From Woeseiaceae bacterium (lineage in GTDB: Bacteria > Pseudomonadota > Gammaproteobacteria > Steroidobacterales > Woeseiaceae), in the NCBI GenBank assembly GCA_013042375.1, contig JABDQH010000070.1:1-47608 (forward strand): 47,608 nucleotides of DNA, given 5' to 3'. The position numbers were made by a program, and so were the translations under genes. The notes under the pieces are model-generated. The model saw only the letters and a list, made by a program, of their open reading frames with translations. It was not told the DNA's origin and made no database searches. How positions within the stretch are numbered: position 1 is the stretch's first letter; every line of letters begins with the position of its first letter. Positions 38,153-47,608 of the stretch are shown piece by piece.

Positions 38153-38920
38153 GTGAAATTATCTGCAGCGAAAGCGGTCGTGACGGGCGGCGCATCCGGT
38201 CTCGGGTACGCCACCGCGGAGCGCGTCGTGCGGGCGGGCGGCCACGTCGTCCTGCTCGACGTCAATGACGAGCTCGGCGCTGCGAGCGCCGCGAAGCTCG
38301 GCGAGCGGGCGAGCTACCTGAATACCGACGTGTCGAACGAGGATTCGGTCAAGGCGGCGATTGCGCACGCGAAAGACGCCATGGGCGGTATCACGCTCGC
38401 GGTCAACTGCGCCGGCGTCGCGACCGCCGGACGCGCCGTCGGCCGTGCAGGTCCGTGGCCCACCGAGATATTCAACCGCGTTATCCAGATCAACCTCGTC
38501 GGGACGTTCAACGTGACCAAGGAGGCCGCCGCCGTCATGAACGAGAACGAACCGGACGAGGACGGCGAACGCGGCGTGATCGTCAGTACGGCATCGATCG
38601 CCGCATTCGAGGGCCAGATCGGCCAGGCGGCCTACGCGGCATCCAAGGGCGGCGTGCATGCGATGATGCTGCCGCTCGCAAGGGAATTCGCCGCTTTCGG
38701 CATCCGCGTCAACACGATCGCGCCCGGTATCATGCTTACGCCGATGATGGCCGGCATGCCCGAAGAGGTCCAGGAGTCACTCGCGGCGCAGGTGCCGTTC
38801 CCGCGTCGGCTCGGCCATGCCGGCGAATTTGCCGATGCAGTGCAGTTCATCTACGAAACGACATACGTCAACAGCGAGACGATCCGCATCGACGGCGCGA
38901 TTCGCATGCAAGCGAAATAG
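38153..38920 (+). CDS. Short-chain 3-hydroxyacyl-CoA dehydrogenase (HSD10-like)
   Basis: 255 residues from GTG 38153, with AAGGAGAAG-like ribosome binding sequence overlapping the thiolase stop. The NAD site is TGGASGLG (11-18). The catalytic set is Asn114, Ser148, Tyr161 and Lys165 (YAASKGG). The insertion around GRAGPWPTEIFNRVIQINLV and the overall form resemble type II 3-hydroxyacyl-CoA dehydrogenase (HSD17B10). With the thiolase it probably acts on short or branched acyl-CoA. The final AAA codon and TAG stop lie inside a REP-like palindrome. Confidence 0.93.
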   Translation: MKLSAAKAVVTGGASGLGYATAERVVRAGGHVVLLDVNDELGAASAAKLGERASYLNTDVSNEDSVKAAIAHAKDAMGGITLAVNCAGVATAGRAVGRAGPWPTEIFNRVIQINLVGTFNVTKEAAAVMNENEPDEDGERGVIVSTASIAAFEGQIGQAAYAASKGGVHAMMLPLAREFAAFGIRVNTIAPGIMLTPMMAGMPEEVQESLAAQVPFPRRLGHAGEFADAVQFIYETTYVNSETIRIDGAIRMQAK

Positions 38921-38976
38921 GGTGTCAGTCACCTTATTTTCGAATAGGCGAAATAGGGTGACTGACACCCTATTTC
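38914..38976. repeat. REP-like inverted repeat between SDR and ETF-QO genes
   Basis: Arms at 38914-38942 and 38949-38976 pair along nearly their full length (GAAATAGGGTGTCAGTCACC with GGTGACTGACACCCTATTTC), with a short AT-containing loop. It contains the SDR stop codon at one end and overlaps the ETF-QO stop codon by two bases at the other. Same family as 10992 and 24125. It may terminate transcription from both sides. Confidence 0.85.
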
Positions 38977-40624
38977 ACATGTTGGCGTAGTTGGGCCCGC
39001 CGCCGCCCTCGGGGACGGCCCAGACGATATTCTGCCGCGGGTCCTTAATTTCGCAGGTCTTGCAGTGCACACAGTTGGTGGCGTTGATGCGGAATACGCT
39101 CTCGCCGCCCTCCTCGACGATCTCGTAAACAGCGGCCGGGCAATAGCGCTGGGCCGGTTCGTCGTACTCGGGCAGGTTATAGGCGACGGGGAGCGTTTCG
39201 TCCCTGAGTCTCAGGTGCGACGGCTGGTCTTCTTCGTGGTTTGTATTCGACAGGAATACGGACGACAGCTTGTCGAAGGTGATGACGCCGTCCGGCTTCG
39301 GGTAGTCGATCGGTTCGGCGTCGGCGGCCTTGTGGAGCGACTCGTGGTCGGGCTCGGTGTTGCGCCACGTAAACGGCAGTTTGCCGAAGAAGATGTTCTG
39401 GTCGACGAACGCAAATGCGGCGCCCCAGAATACGCCCAGCTTGTGCAGGCCCGGGCCGAAATTGCGTCCCCTGTGCAGCTCCTTGTATACCCAGGATGCG
39501 TTGACGCTTTCTTCGTAGTCGGCCAACTCGGACTGCCCCGTATCACCGGAGACCAGCGCCTTGTGGATGCTCTCGGCCGCGAGCATGCCGGTCTTGATCG
39601 CCGTGTGCGCGCCCTTGATCTTGACGCCGTTGAGGAACCCGGCGCCGCAGCCCGTCAGCATACCGCCCGGGAATGCGAGTTTCGGCAGTGACTGGAGGCC
39701 GCCCTTGTTCACGGCGCGCGCACCGTAAGCCACGCGTTTGCCCCCTTCGAGGTAGCAGCGGATCTTCGGATGCGTCTTCCAGCGCTGGAACTCGTCGAAC
39801 GTCGACAGGTGCGGGTTGCGGTAATTGAGCGCAATGATGAGCCCGAGGTACACCTTGTTGTCGGCCGCGTGGTACAGGAACCCGCCGCCCTCGGTGTGAT
39901 TGTCGAGCGGCCAGCCCGTCGTGTGCACGACGAGGCCCTCCTCGTGCCGCTCCGGCTGGATCTCCCAGACCTCCTTGATACCGATGCCGTAATGCTGCGG
40001 ATCGGCGTCTTTCCTGAGATCGAATCTGCGCATGGCCTCCTCGCTGAGGCTGCCGCGGACACCCTCGGCGAGGATCGTGTACTTGCCGAGGAGCTCATAC
40101 CCGGGTGTGTACGAGTCTTTTTTCTGGCCGTCCCGGCCGATCCCGAGGTCCGCGGTTGCGACGCCGGTCACGCGACCGTCACCGTCGTACAGCAATTCCG
40201 AGGCCGCGAAGCCCGGGAACACGTTCACGCCGAGCGCCTCGGCCTGTTCGGCCAGCCATTGGCACAGCGCCCCGAGACTGATGATGTAATTGCCCTTGTT
40301 GTGCATCGGCCGCGGCAGGAACAGGCCGGGTACGGGTACGGCGCCGGATGCGCTGGTCAGGTAATGCACGCGGTCGCCGGCGCAGGCCGTTGTCACGGGC
40401 GCACCGTTCTCCTTCCAGTCAGGGATCAGCTCGTCGAGGCCAGTCGGCTCAAAGACGTTACCCGACAGGATATGCGCACCTATCTCCGACCCCTTCTCGA
40501 CGACGACGACGGCCAGGCTGTCGTCGAGCTGCATCAGTCGGATCGCCGCCGCCAGACCCGCAGGACCGCCGCCGACGATAACGACGTCGAATTCCATCGA
40601 TTCGCGTTCAGATTCTTCGGACAT
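38975..40624 (-). CDS. Electron transfer flavoprotein-ubiquinone oxidoreductase
   Basis: 549 residues from ATG 40624, chosen for the FAD-binding start (DVVIVGGGPAGLAAAIRLMQ), an upstream AGGAG and a strong promoter. The C-terminal 4Fe-4S ligands are in RYCPAAVYE and in NATNCVHCKTCEIKDPRQN. The quinone-binding and membrane-surface segment lies in the middle. It passes electrons from acyl-CoA dehydrogenases, through ETF, to ubiquinone. Its convergent neighbours (thiolase and hydroxyacyl-CoA dehydrogenase) fit a fatty-acid or amino-acid oxidation locus. etfAB is not present here. Confidence 0.97.
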   Translation of the reverse strand: MSEESERESMEFDVVIVGGGPAGLAAAIRLMQLDDSLAVVVVEKGSEIGAHILSGNVFEPTGLDELIPDWKENGAPVTTACAGDRVHYLTSASGAVPVPGLFLPRPMHNKGNYIISLGALCQWLAEQAEALGVNVFPGFAASELLYDGDGRVTGVATADLGIGRDGQKKDSYTPGYELLGKYTILAEGVRGSLSEEAMRRFDLRKDADPQHYGIGIKEVWEIQPERHEEGLVVHTTGWPLDNHTEGGGFLYHAADNKVYLGLIIALNYRNPHLSTFDEFQRWKTHPKIRCYLEGGKRVAYGARAVNKGGLQSLPKLAFPGGMLTGCGAGFLNGVKIKGAHTAIKTGMLAAESIHKALVSGDTGQSELADYEESVNASWVYKELHRGRNFGPGLHKLGVFWGAAFAFVDQNIFFGKLPFTWRNTEPDHESLHKAADAEPIDYPKPDGVITFDKLSSVFLSNTNHEEDQPSHLRLRDETLPVAYNLPEYDEPAQRYCPAAVYEIVEEGGESVFRINATNCVHCKTCEIKDPRQNIVWAVPEGGGGPNYANM

Positions 40625-40673
40625 TTTCCCGGGACGCTCCTGCCTGGTGTTGGCGCACATTGTCAGGCATGTA

Positions 40674-40701
40674 ATTATCCGTTGCTGCCCGCATACGTCA
40701 A
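40674..40701 (-). promoter_or_regulatory. Sigma-70 promoter of the ETF-QO gene
   Basis: Minus-strand TTGACG (40701-40696), 16-nt spacer and GATAAT (40679-40674), about 50 nt before the start codon. This is one of the best -35/-10 pairs seen in the window. Confidence 0.75.
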
Positions 40702-40720
40702 ATTTGGTCGACCACCTGCC

Positions 40721-41809
40721 GTGAATATTCGCGATGCTTACAACGAGAGCCTTGCCCGCGAAGGCCACGTAAGAGATGAGGCCCAGCTCGCCGTTGTCGC
40801 GCGTCTCGAGGAACTGGCGGACCGGCTCGCTGCGCCCCAGCCGCGCCGGGGTCGTTTACACCGGCTGTTGTCGCGCAATGGGCCGCGGGAAACACGGCGC
40901 GGCCTGTATATCTGGGGTGGTGTCGGCCGCGGCAAGACATTCCTCATGGACCTGTTCTTCGCCAGTCTCGATACCAGGGACAAGAAACGCGCCCATTTCC
41001 ACCGCATGATGAAGGACGTGCACGATCGGCTGAAGGGGCTGGGCCATGTCGAAAACCCGGTCGACAAGGTCGCCGCCCAGATCGCTGCGGAGGTGCGCGT
41101 TCTGTGCTTTGACGAGTTCTTCGTCAGCGATATCGGTGATGCCATGATCCTGCATCGCCTGCTCGAAGGCCTGTTTGCGCGTGGCGTCACGCTGGTCGCC
41201 ACATCGAACTCGCACCCCGACGACCTGTACCGGGACGGGCTGCAGCGGCAGCGCTTCCTGCCGGCGATCGACTTGCTCAGGCGCTGCACCGAGATCGTCA
41301 ATCTCGGTGGGTGCACCGACTATCGGCTGCGGCTGCTGCAGAAAGCCGGGACCTACCTGACGCCCGACGATGCGGGCGCGGCCGCCCGCCTCGAGTCATT
41401 CTTCGCGGAGTCCGCCTCGACTGAGGTTCGGGAAGAGACCGACCTCGACATCAATGGCCGCCCCGTACGCGCCTGCCGCTGCGCCAAGGGCATCGCATGG
41501 TTCCGCTTCGGGGACGTCTGCGACGGCCCGCGCAGCCAGGCAGACTACATCGAGATCGCCCGCTGGTACCCGTCGGTCATCATTTCCGGCGTGCCGCGAT
41601 TCGACCGCACGCGGGAGGACCAGGCCAGGCGCTTCATCGCCCTCGTCGACGAGTTCTACGACCGGCGCGTCAAGCTGATCCTGTCGGCCAGCGTGGACGC
41701 ACACTCGCTGTACGCGGGCAGGAAACTCGCGTTCGAATTCGACCGTACCGTGAGCCGCCTGATGGAAATGCAGACGACCGACTACCTCGCCCTGCCACAC
41801 CTTGCATGA
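40721..41809 (+). CDS. zapE: Cell division ATPase ZapE (AFG1-like)
   Basis: 362 residues from GTG 40721 (MNIRDAYNESL). AAA-type ATPase with Walker A GGVGRGKTFLMDLFF, Walker B VLCFDEFFVSDIGDA, sensor-like VATSNSHPDDLYRDGLQR and the family C-terminus RLMEMQTTDYL. ZapE interacts with FtsZ and helps constriction, mainly under stress; mitochondrial AFG1 is the homologue. It diverges from the ETF-QO gene and precedes the MarR gene by 12 nt on the same strand. Confidence 0.95.
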   Translation: MNIRDAYNESLAREGHVRDEAQLAVVARLEELADRLAAPQPRRGRLHRLLSRNGPRETRRGLYIWGGVGRGKTFLMDLFFASLDTRDKKRAHFHRMMKDVHDRLKGLGHVENPVDKVAAQIAAEVRVLCFDEFFVSDIGDAMILHRLLEGLFARGVTLVATSNSHPDDLYRDGLQRQRFLPAIDLLRRCTEIVNLGGCTDYRLRLLQKAGTYLTPDDAGAAARLESFFAESASTEVREETDLDINGRPVRACRCAKGIAWFRFGDVCDGPRSQADYIEIARWYPSVIISGVPRFDRTREDQARRFIALVDEFYDRRVKLILSASVDAHSLYAGRKLAFEFDRTVSRLMEMQTTDYLALPHLA

Positions 41810-41821
41810 TAAATTTGATGG

Positions 41822-42271
41822 ATGGGTCACGACCTGAAGCTCGAGCATTTCCTGCCGTACCGCCTGGCCGTGCTGTCGAATACCGTCAGCACCACCGTCG
41901 CGCGGGCGTATGACAAACGCTTCAACGTCTCCATCCCGGAGTGGCGCGTCATAGCCATCCTTGGCCGCTTCCCGGGCTTGTCCGCCGTCGAGGTGGCGGA
42001 GCGCACGATGCTCGACAAGGTCGCAGTCAGCCGCGCCGTCACCAAGCTGATCAAGAAGGGCCGCATCGACCGCGTCTTTGCCGACGCCGACAAGCGCCGC
42101 TCCATCCTCAACCTGACCGAGGAAGGGCATAAATTGCACGACGAAATCGCTGCGCTGGCGCTCGACTTCGAACGCGATCTCGTTGAGGGCCTTTCGAGCG
42201 AGGAACTCGGACAACTCAACAATCTCATGGAGCGGCTTCTCGCCAGGGCCCGCCTGATCGGTAATCCCTGA
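41822..42271 (+). CDS. MarR family transcriptional regulator
   Basis: 149 residues with the winged helix-turn-helix at about 35-100 (PEWRVIAILGRFPGLSAVEV, DKVAVSRAVTKLIKKGRIDR) and the wing DADKRRSILNLTEEG. MarR proteins bind DNA as dimers and usually respond to small aromatic molecules. It may control the neighbouring gdhB or itself. No ligand or operator could be identified. The ATG at 41822 overlaps another ATG out of frame at 41818. Confidence 0.92.
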   Translation: MGHDLKLEHFLPYRLAVLSNTVSTTVARAYDKRFNVSIPEWRVIAILGRFPGLSAVEVAERTMLDKVAVSRAVTKLIKKGRIDRVFADADKRRSILNLTEEGHKLHDEIAALALDFERDLVEGLSSEELGQLNNLMERLLARARLIGNP

Positions 42272-42367
42272 ACGCTCCCCGTGCCCGGGTTATCGGGCCT
42301 GTCATTGAGAAAGCCGAGTAGGCTAAAATCCGGGTTTCTGGTCGAAGTTCCCATTGGGGCACTCGCA

Positions 42368-45300
42368 GTGACAAAAAAATCCAAGCGGCGCAGCAGCGAT
42401 GCCAGGAAAGGCATCGTTGACGCAATTCTCGCGGCGGGCGTGTCCTCGCGCTCTCTCTCCAACAAGAGGCATGTCAAACGGTACCTGAAGCAGTACTTCG
42501 CGAATGTTCCGTACGAAGACCTGGCGGGACGCTCGGAGGAGATCATGGCGCGCATCGCGCTCGAACACCTCGAGTTCGGAGCCGTGCGCCGTCACGGCCA
42601 GGCACTGCTGCGAATCTACAATACGACGGAAAAGACACACGGCTATGCGTCGGCGTTCACTTTCGTCGAAATGGTCAACGACGATATGCCGTTCCTCGTC
42701 GACTCGGTGGCAACTGCCATCAACCGGCGCGGCCTGGCGGTGCATATCACGGTGCACCCGATCGTCTCCGTGCGCCGCGACGGCAAGGGCAAGCTGACCG
42801 GCATTACCGGGCACGATGACGACAAGGCGATCCGCGAGTCCTACATCCGCTTTGCGATAACGCGCGAATCCGACGATCAGGAGATCAGGAAACTTCGCCG
42901 GGATATCAACAAGGTACTCTCCGACGTCCGCGTTGCCGTGCGGGACTGGGGCAAGATGCGCGCCACCATGCGAGACACACGCGCTATGCTCGAGAACGGG
43001 CCGAAAGGCGCGGACCCCCTGTTGCGCACCGAAAGCCAGGCGTTACTGGACTGGATGGTCGACGAGCACTTCACGTTCCTCGGCTACCGCGAGTACCGCA
43101 TCGTCCGCAAGGGCAAGCGAACGTTCCTCGAAGCGATACCCGACACCGGGCTCGGCGTCCTGAGTCACAAGAGCAGCTTGCACAAACCGGTCGAGCTGAC
43201 AACCGCGATGCAGCGCCTGCAGCGTTCACGCGACTGGCTAGTCCTGACCAAGGCAAATTCGGGCTCGACCGTGCACCGCTCGGCTTTCCTCGACTACGTG
43301 GGCGTCAAGATCTATGACGACAAGGGCAATGTTACCGGTGAGCGGCGGTTCATCGGACTGCTGACATCGATTGCCTATAGCGAGAGCCCGACCAATATCC
43401 CGTTCCTGCGGCACAAGGTACAGAGGATATTCAAGCACGCCGGTGTCCCGGAGTCCGGCCATCGCGGCAAGGCACTGTTGCACATCATCGAGACCTACCC
43501 GCGCGAGGAGCTGTTTCAGAGCACGGTGCGTGACCTGACACGCACGACGGTCGGCATTCTCAATCTGCAGGATCGCCAGCGCGTCAAGCTGTTCCTGCGC
43601 CGTGACGCTTTCGCCCGCTTTTTCTCCTGCCTGGTTTTCGTGCCCAGGGAAAAATATACGACCGAAGTCCGCCACAAGATCGAAACCCTGCTGACAAAAG
43701 CGTTCAACGGCACGAGCGTGGACTCGGCCGTGCAGATTTCCGATTCCGCGCTTGCGCGCGTGCATATCGTCGTGCGTACGCCCGACGGCAAGCGCCCGCG
43801 TATCAGCATTGCAACAATCGAAGAGCGGCTTGCCGAACTGGTCGTGACGTGGTCCGACCGGCTGCGCGCCGAACTCGTCGACCGTTTCGGGCCGGACGGC
43901 GGCGAGGCCTACTTCAAGTCCTACGGCCGCGTCTTCCCGGCCGGCTACGAAGAAGACACGCCGCCCAGGGCGGCTTGCAGTGACATTGCGACGATCGACG
44001 ACATGCTGCGCGAGGGCACCGAGCGCAGCGTAGACCTCTACGAGGCCGAAAACCTCGAACCCGGTGATATGCGATTCATCGTATACAGCCTGGACAATCC
44101 GATTGCGTTATCCGACGCGCTGCCTGTCCTCGAGGCAATGGGAACCCAGGTCTATACCGAGCACCCGTACGAGGCCACACTCGATACGGGCCGCACTATC
44201 TGGATCCAGGATTTTCACCTGCGCCACGAAAGTGACCAACAAATCGACGTCGAAGCAGTCGCCGACCGATTCGAGGAGTGTTTCATGGCCGTGCTGGCAG
44301 GCACAGCCGAGAACGACGGGCTTAATCGTCTCGTCGTCGGCGCCGAACTCAACTGGCGCGAGATCACTCTGCTGCGTTGCTACGCCAAGCACATCCTGCA
44401 GCTTGGATTGCCGTTCAGCCAATCCTACATGGAAGACGTGCTGGTCGCGCACGCCGACCTGACGCGCAATCTCGTGCGCCAGTTCGAGAACCAGTTCGAC
44501 CCCGATGTTCCGCAGACGCGCCGCCGCAAAGAGCGCCGCGAAATACTTAAGAAAGTCGAGGCGGGTCTCAGGCGAGCTCGCAACGTCGACGAGGATCGCA
44601 TACTCAATGCGTTTGCGGGCGGCATCGAGGCGACGCTGCGCAGCAACTTCTTCCTGGGCGAGGACGGCCAACCAAAGAACTACATATCGATCAAGCTCGA
44701 CCCGGGCAAGCTCCCCGAGGTGCCGCTGCCAAGACCCGCATACGAGGTCTTCGTCTACTCCCCCGAGGTCGAGGGCGTGCATCTTCGCAATGGCGAAATC
44801 GCGCGCGGCGGCTTGCGCTGGTCGGATCGCCGCGAGGATTTCCGCACCGAAATACTGGGCCTGATGAAAGCACAGGTCGTCAAGAACACGGTCATCGTGC
44901 CAACCGGTGCGAAAGGCGGCTTCTTCCCGAAACGCGCCCCCGCCGACGATCGCGACGCCATCCTGGCCAATGGCATTCATTGCTACAAGATGTTCATTCG
45001 CGGCCTGCTGGACCTGACGGACAACGTCATCGACGGCGAGGTCGTGACTCCGGAGCGTATCGTGTGTCGCGACGGCGATGACCCGTACCTCGTCGTTGCT
45101 GCCGACAAGGGCACGGCGTCCTTCTCCGACATCGCCAACGGCCTCGCGGCCGAGTATGGCTTCTGGCTCGATGACGCGTTTGCATCGGGCGGCTCCGCGG
45201 GTTACGACCACAAGGAGATGGGCATCACGGCGCGCGGCGCCTGGGAAGCCGTCAAACGGCATTTTCACGAAATGGGCGTCAACACGCAGACGGATCCATT

Positions 45301-47194
45301 CACGGTGGCCGGCATCGGCGATATGAGTGGTGACGTATTCGGCAACGGTATGTTGTTGTCGAAGAAGATCCGGCTAGTCGCAGCTTTCAATCATCGCCGC
45401 ATCTTTCTCGACCCGGACCCCGACATGGCGGCCAGCTACAAGGAGCGGCGACGCCTGTTCCGCATGCCGGGCTCGACCTGGGACGACTACGACGACTCGC
45501 TCATCTCCAAGGGCGGCGGCGTCTTCTCCCGCCAGGCCAGGACCATCCGCCTGAGCCCGGAGGCGCGCAAGTTACTCGACATCGCCGACACGACGGTGCA
45601 GCCCAACGAGCTGATCCGGGCGATTCTGAAGATGTCCGTCGACCTGTTCTGGCACGGTGGCATCGGCACCTACGTGAAAGCCAGTGCTGAAGGACACGCC
45701 GACGTCGGCGACCGCAGCAACGACGGGCTGCGGGTCGACGCCGATGAATTGCGCTGCAAGGTCATCGGCGAAGGCGCCAATCTCGGCCTGACGCAGCGCG
45801 CGCGTGTCGAGTACGCCCTGCTCGGCGGTCGCATCAACACCGACTTCATCGACAACTCGGGCGGAGTGGACTCGTCGGACCGCGAGGTCAATATCAAGAT
45901 CCTCCTGAGCGACGTTGCCAAGCAGCGGAACATGACGCGCAAACGTCGCGACAAGCTGCTCGCATCGATGACCGACGACGTTGCCAACCTCGTGCTGCGC
46001 AACAACTACCTGCAGACGCAGGCGATCAGCATGAGCGAGATGCCATCGGCCGATCGCCTGGACGAGCAGGCGCGCCTCATCGCCAGCCTGGAACGCGCCG
46101 GCGAGCTCGATCGCGCCCTCGAGTTTCTCCCGGACGAGAGCGAGATCGAGGACCGCCGAAACCGCAACCAGGGGCTCACGCGACCTGAACTCGCGGTCGT
46201 CCTGAGTTATGCCAAGATCAACCTCTACAACGGCCTGATTGAATCGGGCGAAACACTCGAGGACTTTCTCGAGATCGATCCGCAGCGCTACTTCCCCGAC
46301 GTCCTGCGGCGCCGCTACGTGGACCTGATCCCGTATCACCGCCTGAGCCGCGAGATTCTCGCCACGCTGATCGCGAATGACATCGTCAATCGCATGGGAC
46401 CCGCGTTCGTGCAACGTACTCAGGCCGATACGGGCGCAAGCATCATGACGATCGCGCGTGCCTACGAGACTGCGCGGATCATTTGCGGCGCACGGCCGCT
46501 GTTCAAGGAGATCGAAGATCTCGATCACGTCATTCCCGCGCAGTCGCAGATGTTGATGATGTTCGAAATCAGCCGCATGCTGCGCCATGCCTGCTTCTGG
46601 CTCATCGAGCACTACGGTGAAAAGCTCGACATCGTGAAGACCGTCGCCCGGCTCAAGGACGGCATGAACCGCGTCTACACGCGTTCGCACACGTACGTGT
46701 CCCGCGCCAGCAATGCGCGCATGCAAAAGGCCAAGGCGGAGTGGATGGCGATTGGTGTGCCGGAGAAGCTGGCCCACAGCGTCGCCCTCCTGATCCTGAC
46801 GAGACCGGCGCTCGACATCGTCGACGTGGCGGCGACGCGGCGGCGTGACGTAATCGATTCGGCGCGTCTCTACGCGAGGTTCAACGACGAACTCGGCATC
46901 TGGTGGCTGCACAACTCGGCCGAAGACCTCAAGGTCAGCGGGCGCTGGCAGGCGCAGGCGCGCAGTAACCTGCGCGACGAGATCTACCGCCTGCGACGCA
47001 GCCTGGCGTTGCACCTGATCAAGCCGCGCAGCACGCGGGACACGCGCGAAATTGCCGACCGGTGGCTGGCTCGGCATGCGGCGGGAGTCGCAAAATACAA
47101 AGCGACGATCGAGGAGATGAAGCTCCGTGGCAACGTCGATTTTGCTACGCTGTCGGTCGCCGCGCAGGAACTCAAACGACTCATATCAAGCTGA
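42368..47194 (+). CDS. gdhB: NAD-specific glutamate dehydrogenase (large, GdhB type)
   Basis: 1608 residues from GTG 42368 ([15 protein letters not shown]); 29 more codons are open upstream but are not family-like. This is the large 180-kDa class. The N-terminal regulatory half has ACT-like segments. The catalytic core (about 810-1220) has [14 protein letters not shown] with the active-site lysine and the nucleotide fold [17 protein letters not shown]. The C-terminal helical domain completes it. It deaminates glutamate to 2-oxoglutarate with NAD+, mainly in amino-acid catabolism. It follows the MarR regulator by 96 nt; TAAAAT (42324-42329) could be its -10. Confidence 0.96.
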   Translation: MTKKSKRRSSDARKGIVDAILAAGVSSRSLSNKRHVKRYLKQYFANVPYEDLAGRSEEIMARIALEHLEFGAVRRHGQALLRIYNTTEKTHGYASAFTFVEMVNDDMPFLVDSVATAINRRGLAVHITVHPIVSVRRDGKGKLTGITGHDDDKAIRESYIRFAITRESDDQEIRKLRRDINKVLSDVRVAVRDWGKMRATMRDTRAMLENGPKGADPLLRTESQALLDWMVDEHFTFLGYREYRIVRKGKRTFLEAIPDTGLGVLSHKSSLHKPVELTTAMQRLQRSRDWLVLTKANSGSTVHRSAFLDYVGVKIYDDKGNVTGERRFIGLLTSIAYSESPTNIPFLRHKVQRIFKHAGVPESGHRGKALLHIIETYPREELFQSTVRDLTRTTVGILNLQDRQRVKLFLRRDAFARFFSCLVFVPREKYTTEVRHKIETLLTKAFNGTSVDSAVQISDSALARVHIVVRTPDGKRPRISIATIEERLAELVVTWSDRLRAELVDRFGPDGGEAYFKSYGRVFPAGYEEDTPPRAACSDIATIDDMLREGTERSVDLYEAENLEPGDMRFIVYSLDNPIALSDALPVLEAMGTQVYTEHPYEATLDTGRTIWIQDFHLRHESDQQIDVEAVADRFEECFMAVLAGTAENDGLNRLVVGAELNWREITLLRCYAKHILQLGLPFSQSYMEDVLVAHADLTRNLVRQFENQFDPDVPQTRRRKERREILKKVEAGLRRARNVDEDRILNAFAGGIEATLRSNFFLGEDGQPKNYISIKLDPGKLPEVPLPRPAYEVFVYSPEVEGVHLRNGEIARGGLRWSDRREDFRTEILGLMKAQVVKNTVIVPTGAKGGFFPKRAPADDRDAILANGIHCYKMFIRGLLDLTDNVIDGEVVTPERIVCRDGDDPYLVVAADKGTASFSDIANGLAAEYGFWLDDAFASGGSAGYDHKEMGITARGAWEAVKRHFHEMGVNTQTDPFTVAGIGDMSGDVFGNGMLLSKKIRLVAAFNHRRIFLDPDPDMAASYKERRRLFRMPGSTWDDYDDSLISKGGGVFSRQARTIRLSPEARKLLDIADTTVQPNELIRAILKMSVDLFWHGGIGTYVKASAEGHADVGDRSNDGLRVDADELRCKVIGEGANLGLTQRARVEYALLGGRINTDFIDNSGGVDSSDREVNIKILLSDVAKQRNMTRKRRDKLLASMTDDVANLVLRNNYLQTQAISMSEMPSADRLDEQARLIASLERAGELDRALEFLPDESEIEDRRNRNQGLTRPELAVVLSYAKINLYNGLIESGETLEDFLEIDPQRYFPDVLRRRYVDLIPYHRLSREILATLIANDIVNRMGPAFVQRTQADTGASIMTIARAYETARIICGARPLFKEIEDLDHVIPAQSQMLMMFEISRMLRHACFWLIEHYGEKLDIVKTVARLKDGMNRVYTRSHTYVSRASNARMQKAKAEWMAIGVPEKLAHSVALLILTRPALDIVDVAATRRRDVIDSARLYARFNDELGIWWLHNSAEDLKVSGRWQAQARSNLRDEIYRLRRSLALHLIKPRSTRDTREIADRWLARHAAGVAKYKATIEEMKLRGNVDFATLSVAAQELKRLISS

Positions 47195-47204
47195 CGGAGC
47201 AATC

Positions 47205-47608
47205 ATGGCTGGAAAGCTCTTACTCTGCCGTCACGGCCAGAGCGAATGGAACCTCAAGAACCTGTTCACGGGTTGGAAAGACGTCGACCTCACGGACCAG
47301 GGCAACGAAGAAGCGATCGCGGCCGGGCGGTTGCTCGCAGAACTCGGCTATGACTTCGACGTTGCCTACACCTCGGTCCTCAAGCGTGCGATCCGAACGT
47401 TGTGGCACATTCTCGACCAGATGGACCTCATGTGGATTCCCGTGGTGCGCGACTGGCGCCTCAACGAACGGCACTACGGCGCGTTGCAGGGGCTCAACAA
47501 GGCCGAGACCGCGGCGAAATACGGTGACGAACAGGTGCACATCTGGCGGCGGAGTTACGACATCCCGCCACCCGCACTCGAGAGCGACGACGAGCGCCAC
47601 CCGCAGTA
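47205..47608 (+). CDS. gpmA: 2,3-bisphosphoglycerate-dependent phosphoglycerate mutase (3' truncated)
   Basis: The first 134 codons are present; the gene runs off the window. The N-terminus [20 protein letters not shown] carries the phosphohistidine RHG motif, followed by [33 protein letters not shown] and [18 protein letters not shown], all characteristic of GpmA. It interconverts 3- and 2-phosphoglycerate. The start ATG is 10 nt after the gdhB stop, with GGAG at the right distance, so the two may be cotranscribed. Confidence 0.95.
   Translation, partial: MAGKLLLCRHGQSEWNLKNLFTGWKDVDLTDQGNEEAIAAGRLLAELGYDFDVAYTSVLKRAIRTLWHILDQMDLMWIPVVRDWRLNERHYGALQGLNKAETAAKYGDEQVHIWRRSYDIPPPALESDDERHPQ

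Noticed and set aside
45572..47077. 501-codon open frame on the minus strand opposite gdhB
   Set aside because: Shadow of the glutamate dehydrogenase reading frame, with no domain and no ribosome binding site.

Overview
The window is a GC-rich, densely coded stretch of bacterial chromosome, and its gene content and order point to a gammaproteobacterium. The combination of trmJ-iscS next to suhB, ndk-rlmN-pilF-rodZ-hisS-yfgM-bamB-der, guaB-guaA, yajC-secD-secF with tgt-queA, xerD-dsbC, and a large NAD-dependent glutamate dehydrogenase is typical of that class. The MetX-like enzyme and the shortened isc operon look closer to the Xanthomonadales/Chromatiales side (marine Woeseiaceae- or Steroidobacter-like lineages are plausible) than to enterics. 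That placement is inference. There is no prophage, insertion sequence, CRISPR array or plasmid module.

Layout. 1-2239: end of a tricorn-type S41 peptidase facing a lipoprotein-anchored methyltransferase-like protein. 2240-2800: a non-coding patch with tRNA-Ser(CGA), a broken tRNA-Ser half and two clusters of small hairpins. 2801-9337: mltF, then the opposing guaB-guaA-TPR/sulfotransferase-tadA operon. 9418-11549: xseA and an M23 peptidase. 11569-23235: a 13-gene minus-strand block (trmJ, iscS, an IscU-like protein, iscA, ndk, rlmN, pilF, rodZ, hisS, yfgM, bamB, der, metX-like) covering Fe-S assembly, translation, cell shape, pilus and outer-membrane assembly. 23332-29493: suhB facing queA-tgt-yajC-secD-secF. 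29534-33439: a GH30 glycosidase and a sigma factor / anti-sigma / PDZ operon. 33522-36883: tRNA-Leu(CAA), a NUDIX hydrolase, dsbC, xerD and an acyltransferase. 36964-40624: thiolase and short-chain dehydrogenase facing ETF-ubiquinone oxidoreductase, a beta-oxidation and electron-transfer set. 40721-47608: zapE, a MarR regulator, gdhB and the start of gpmA.

Most genes are housekeeping genes packed with 4-nt stop/start overlaps. The unusual material lies in small non-coding elements. A palindromic repeat with a shared core (GGTGAC/GTCACC) occurs three times: twice between convergent genes, where it supplies stop codons, and once inside the reading frame of the M23 peptidase. A 5' tRNA-Ser half is split at its anticodon loop by a cluster of hairpins that mostly carry TGC loops. 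The GH30 gene lies between exact 19-bp direct repeats that each cover a start codon. Among proteins, the most notable are an IscU-like protein lacking two of the three cluster ligands, a MetX that resembles serine O-succinyltransferases, a lipoprotein methyltransferase-like protein and the sigma/anti-sigma/PDZ triad.
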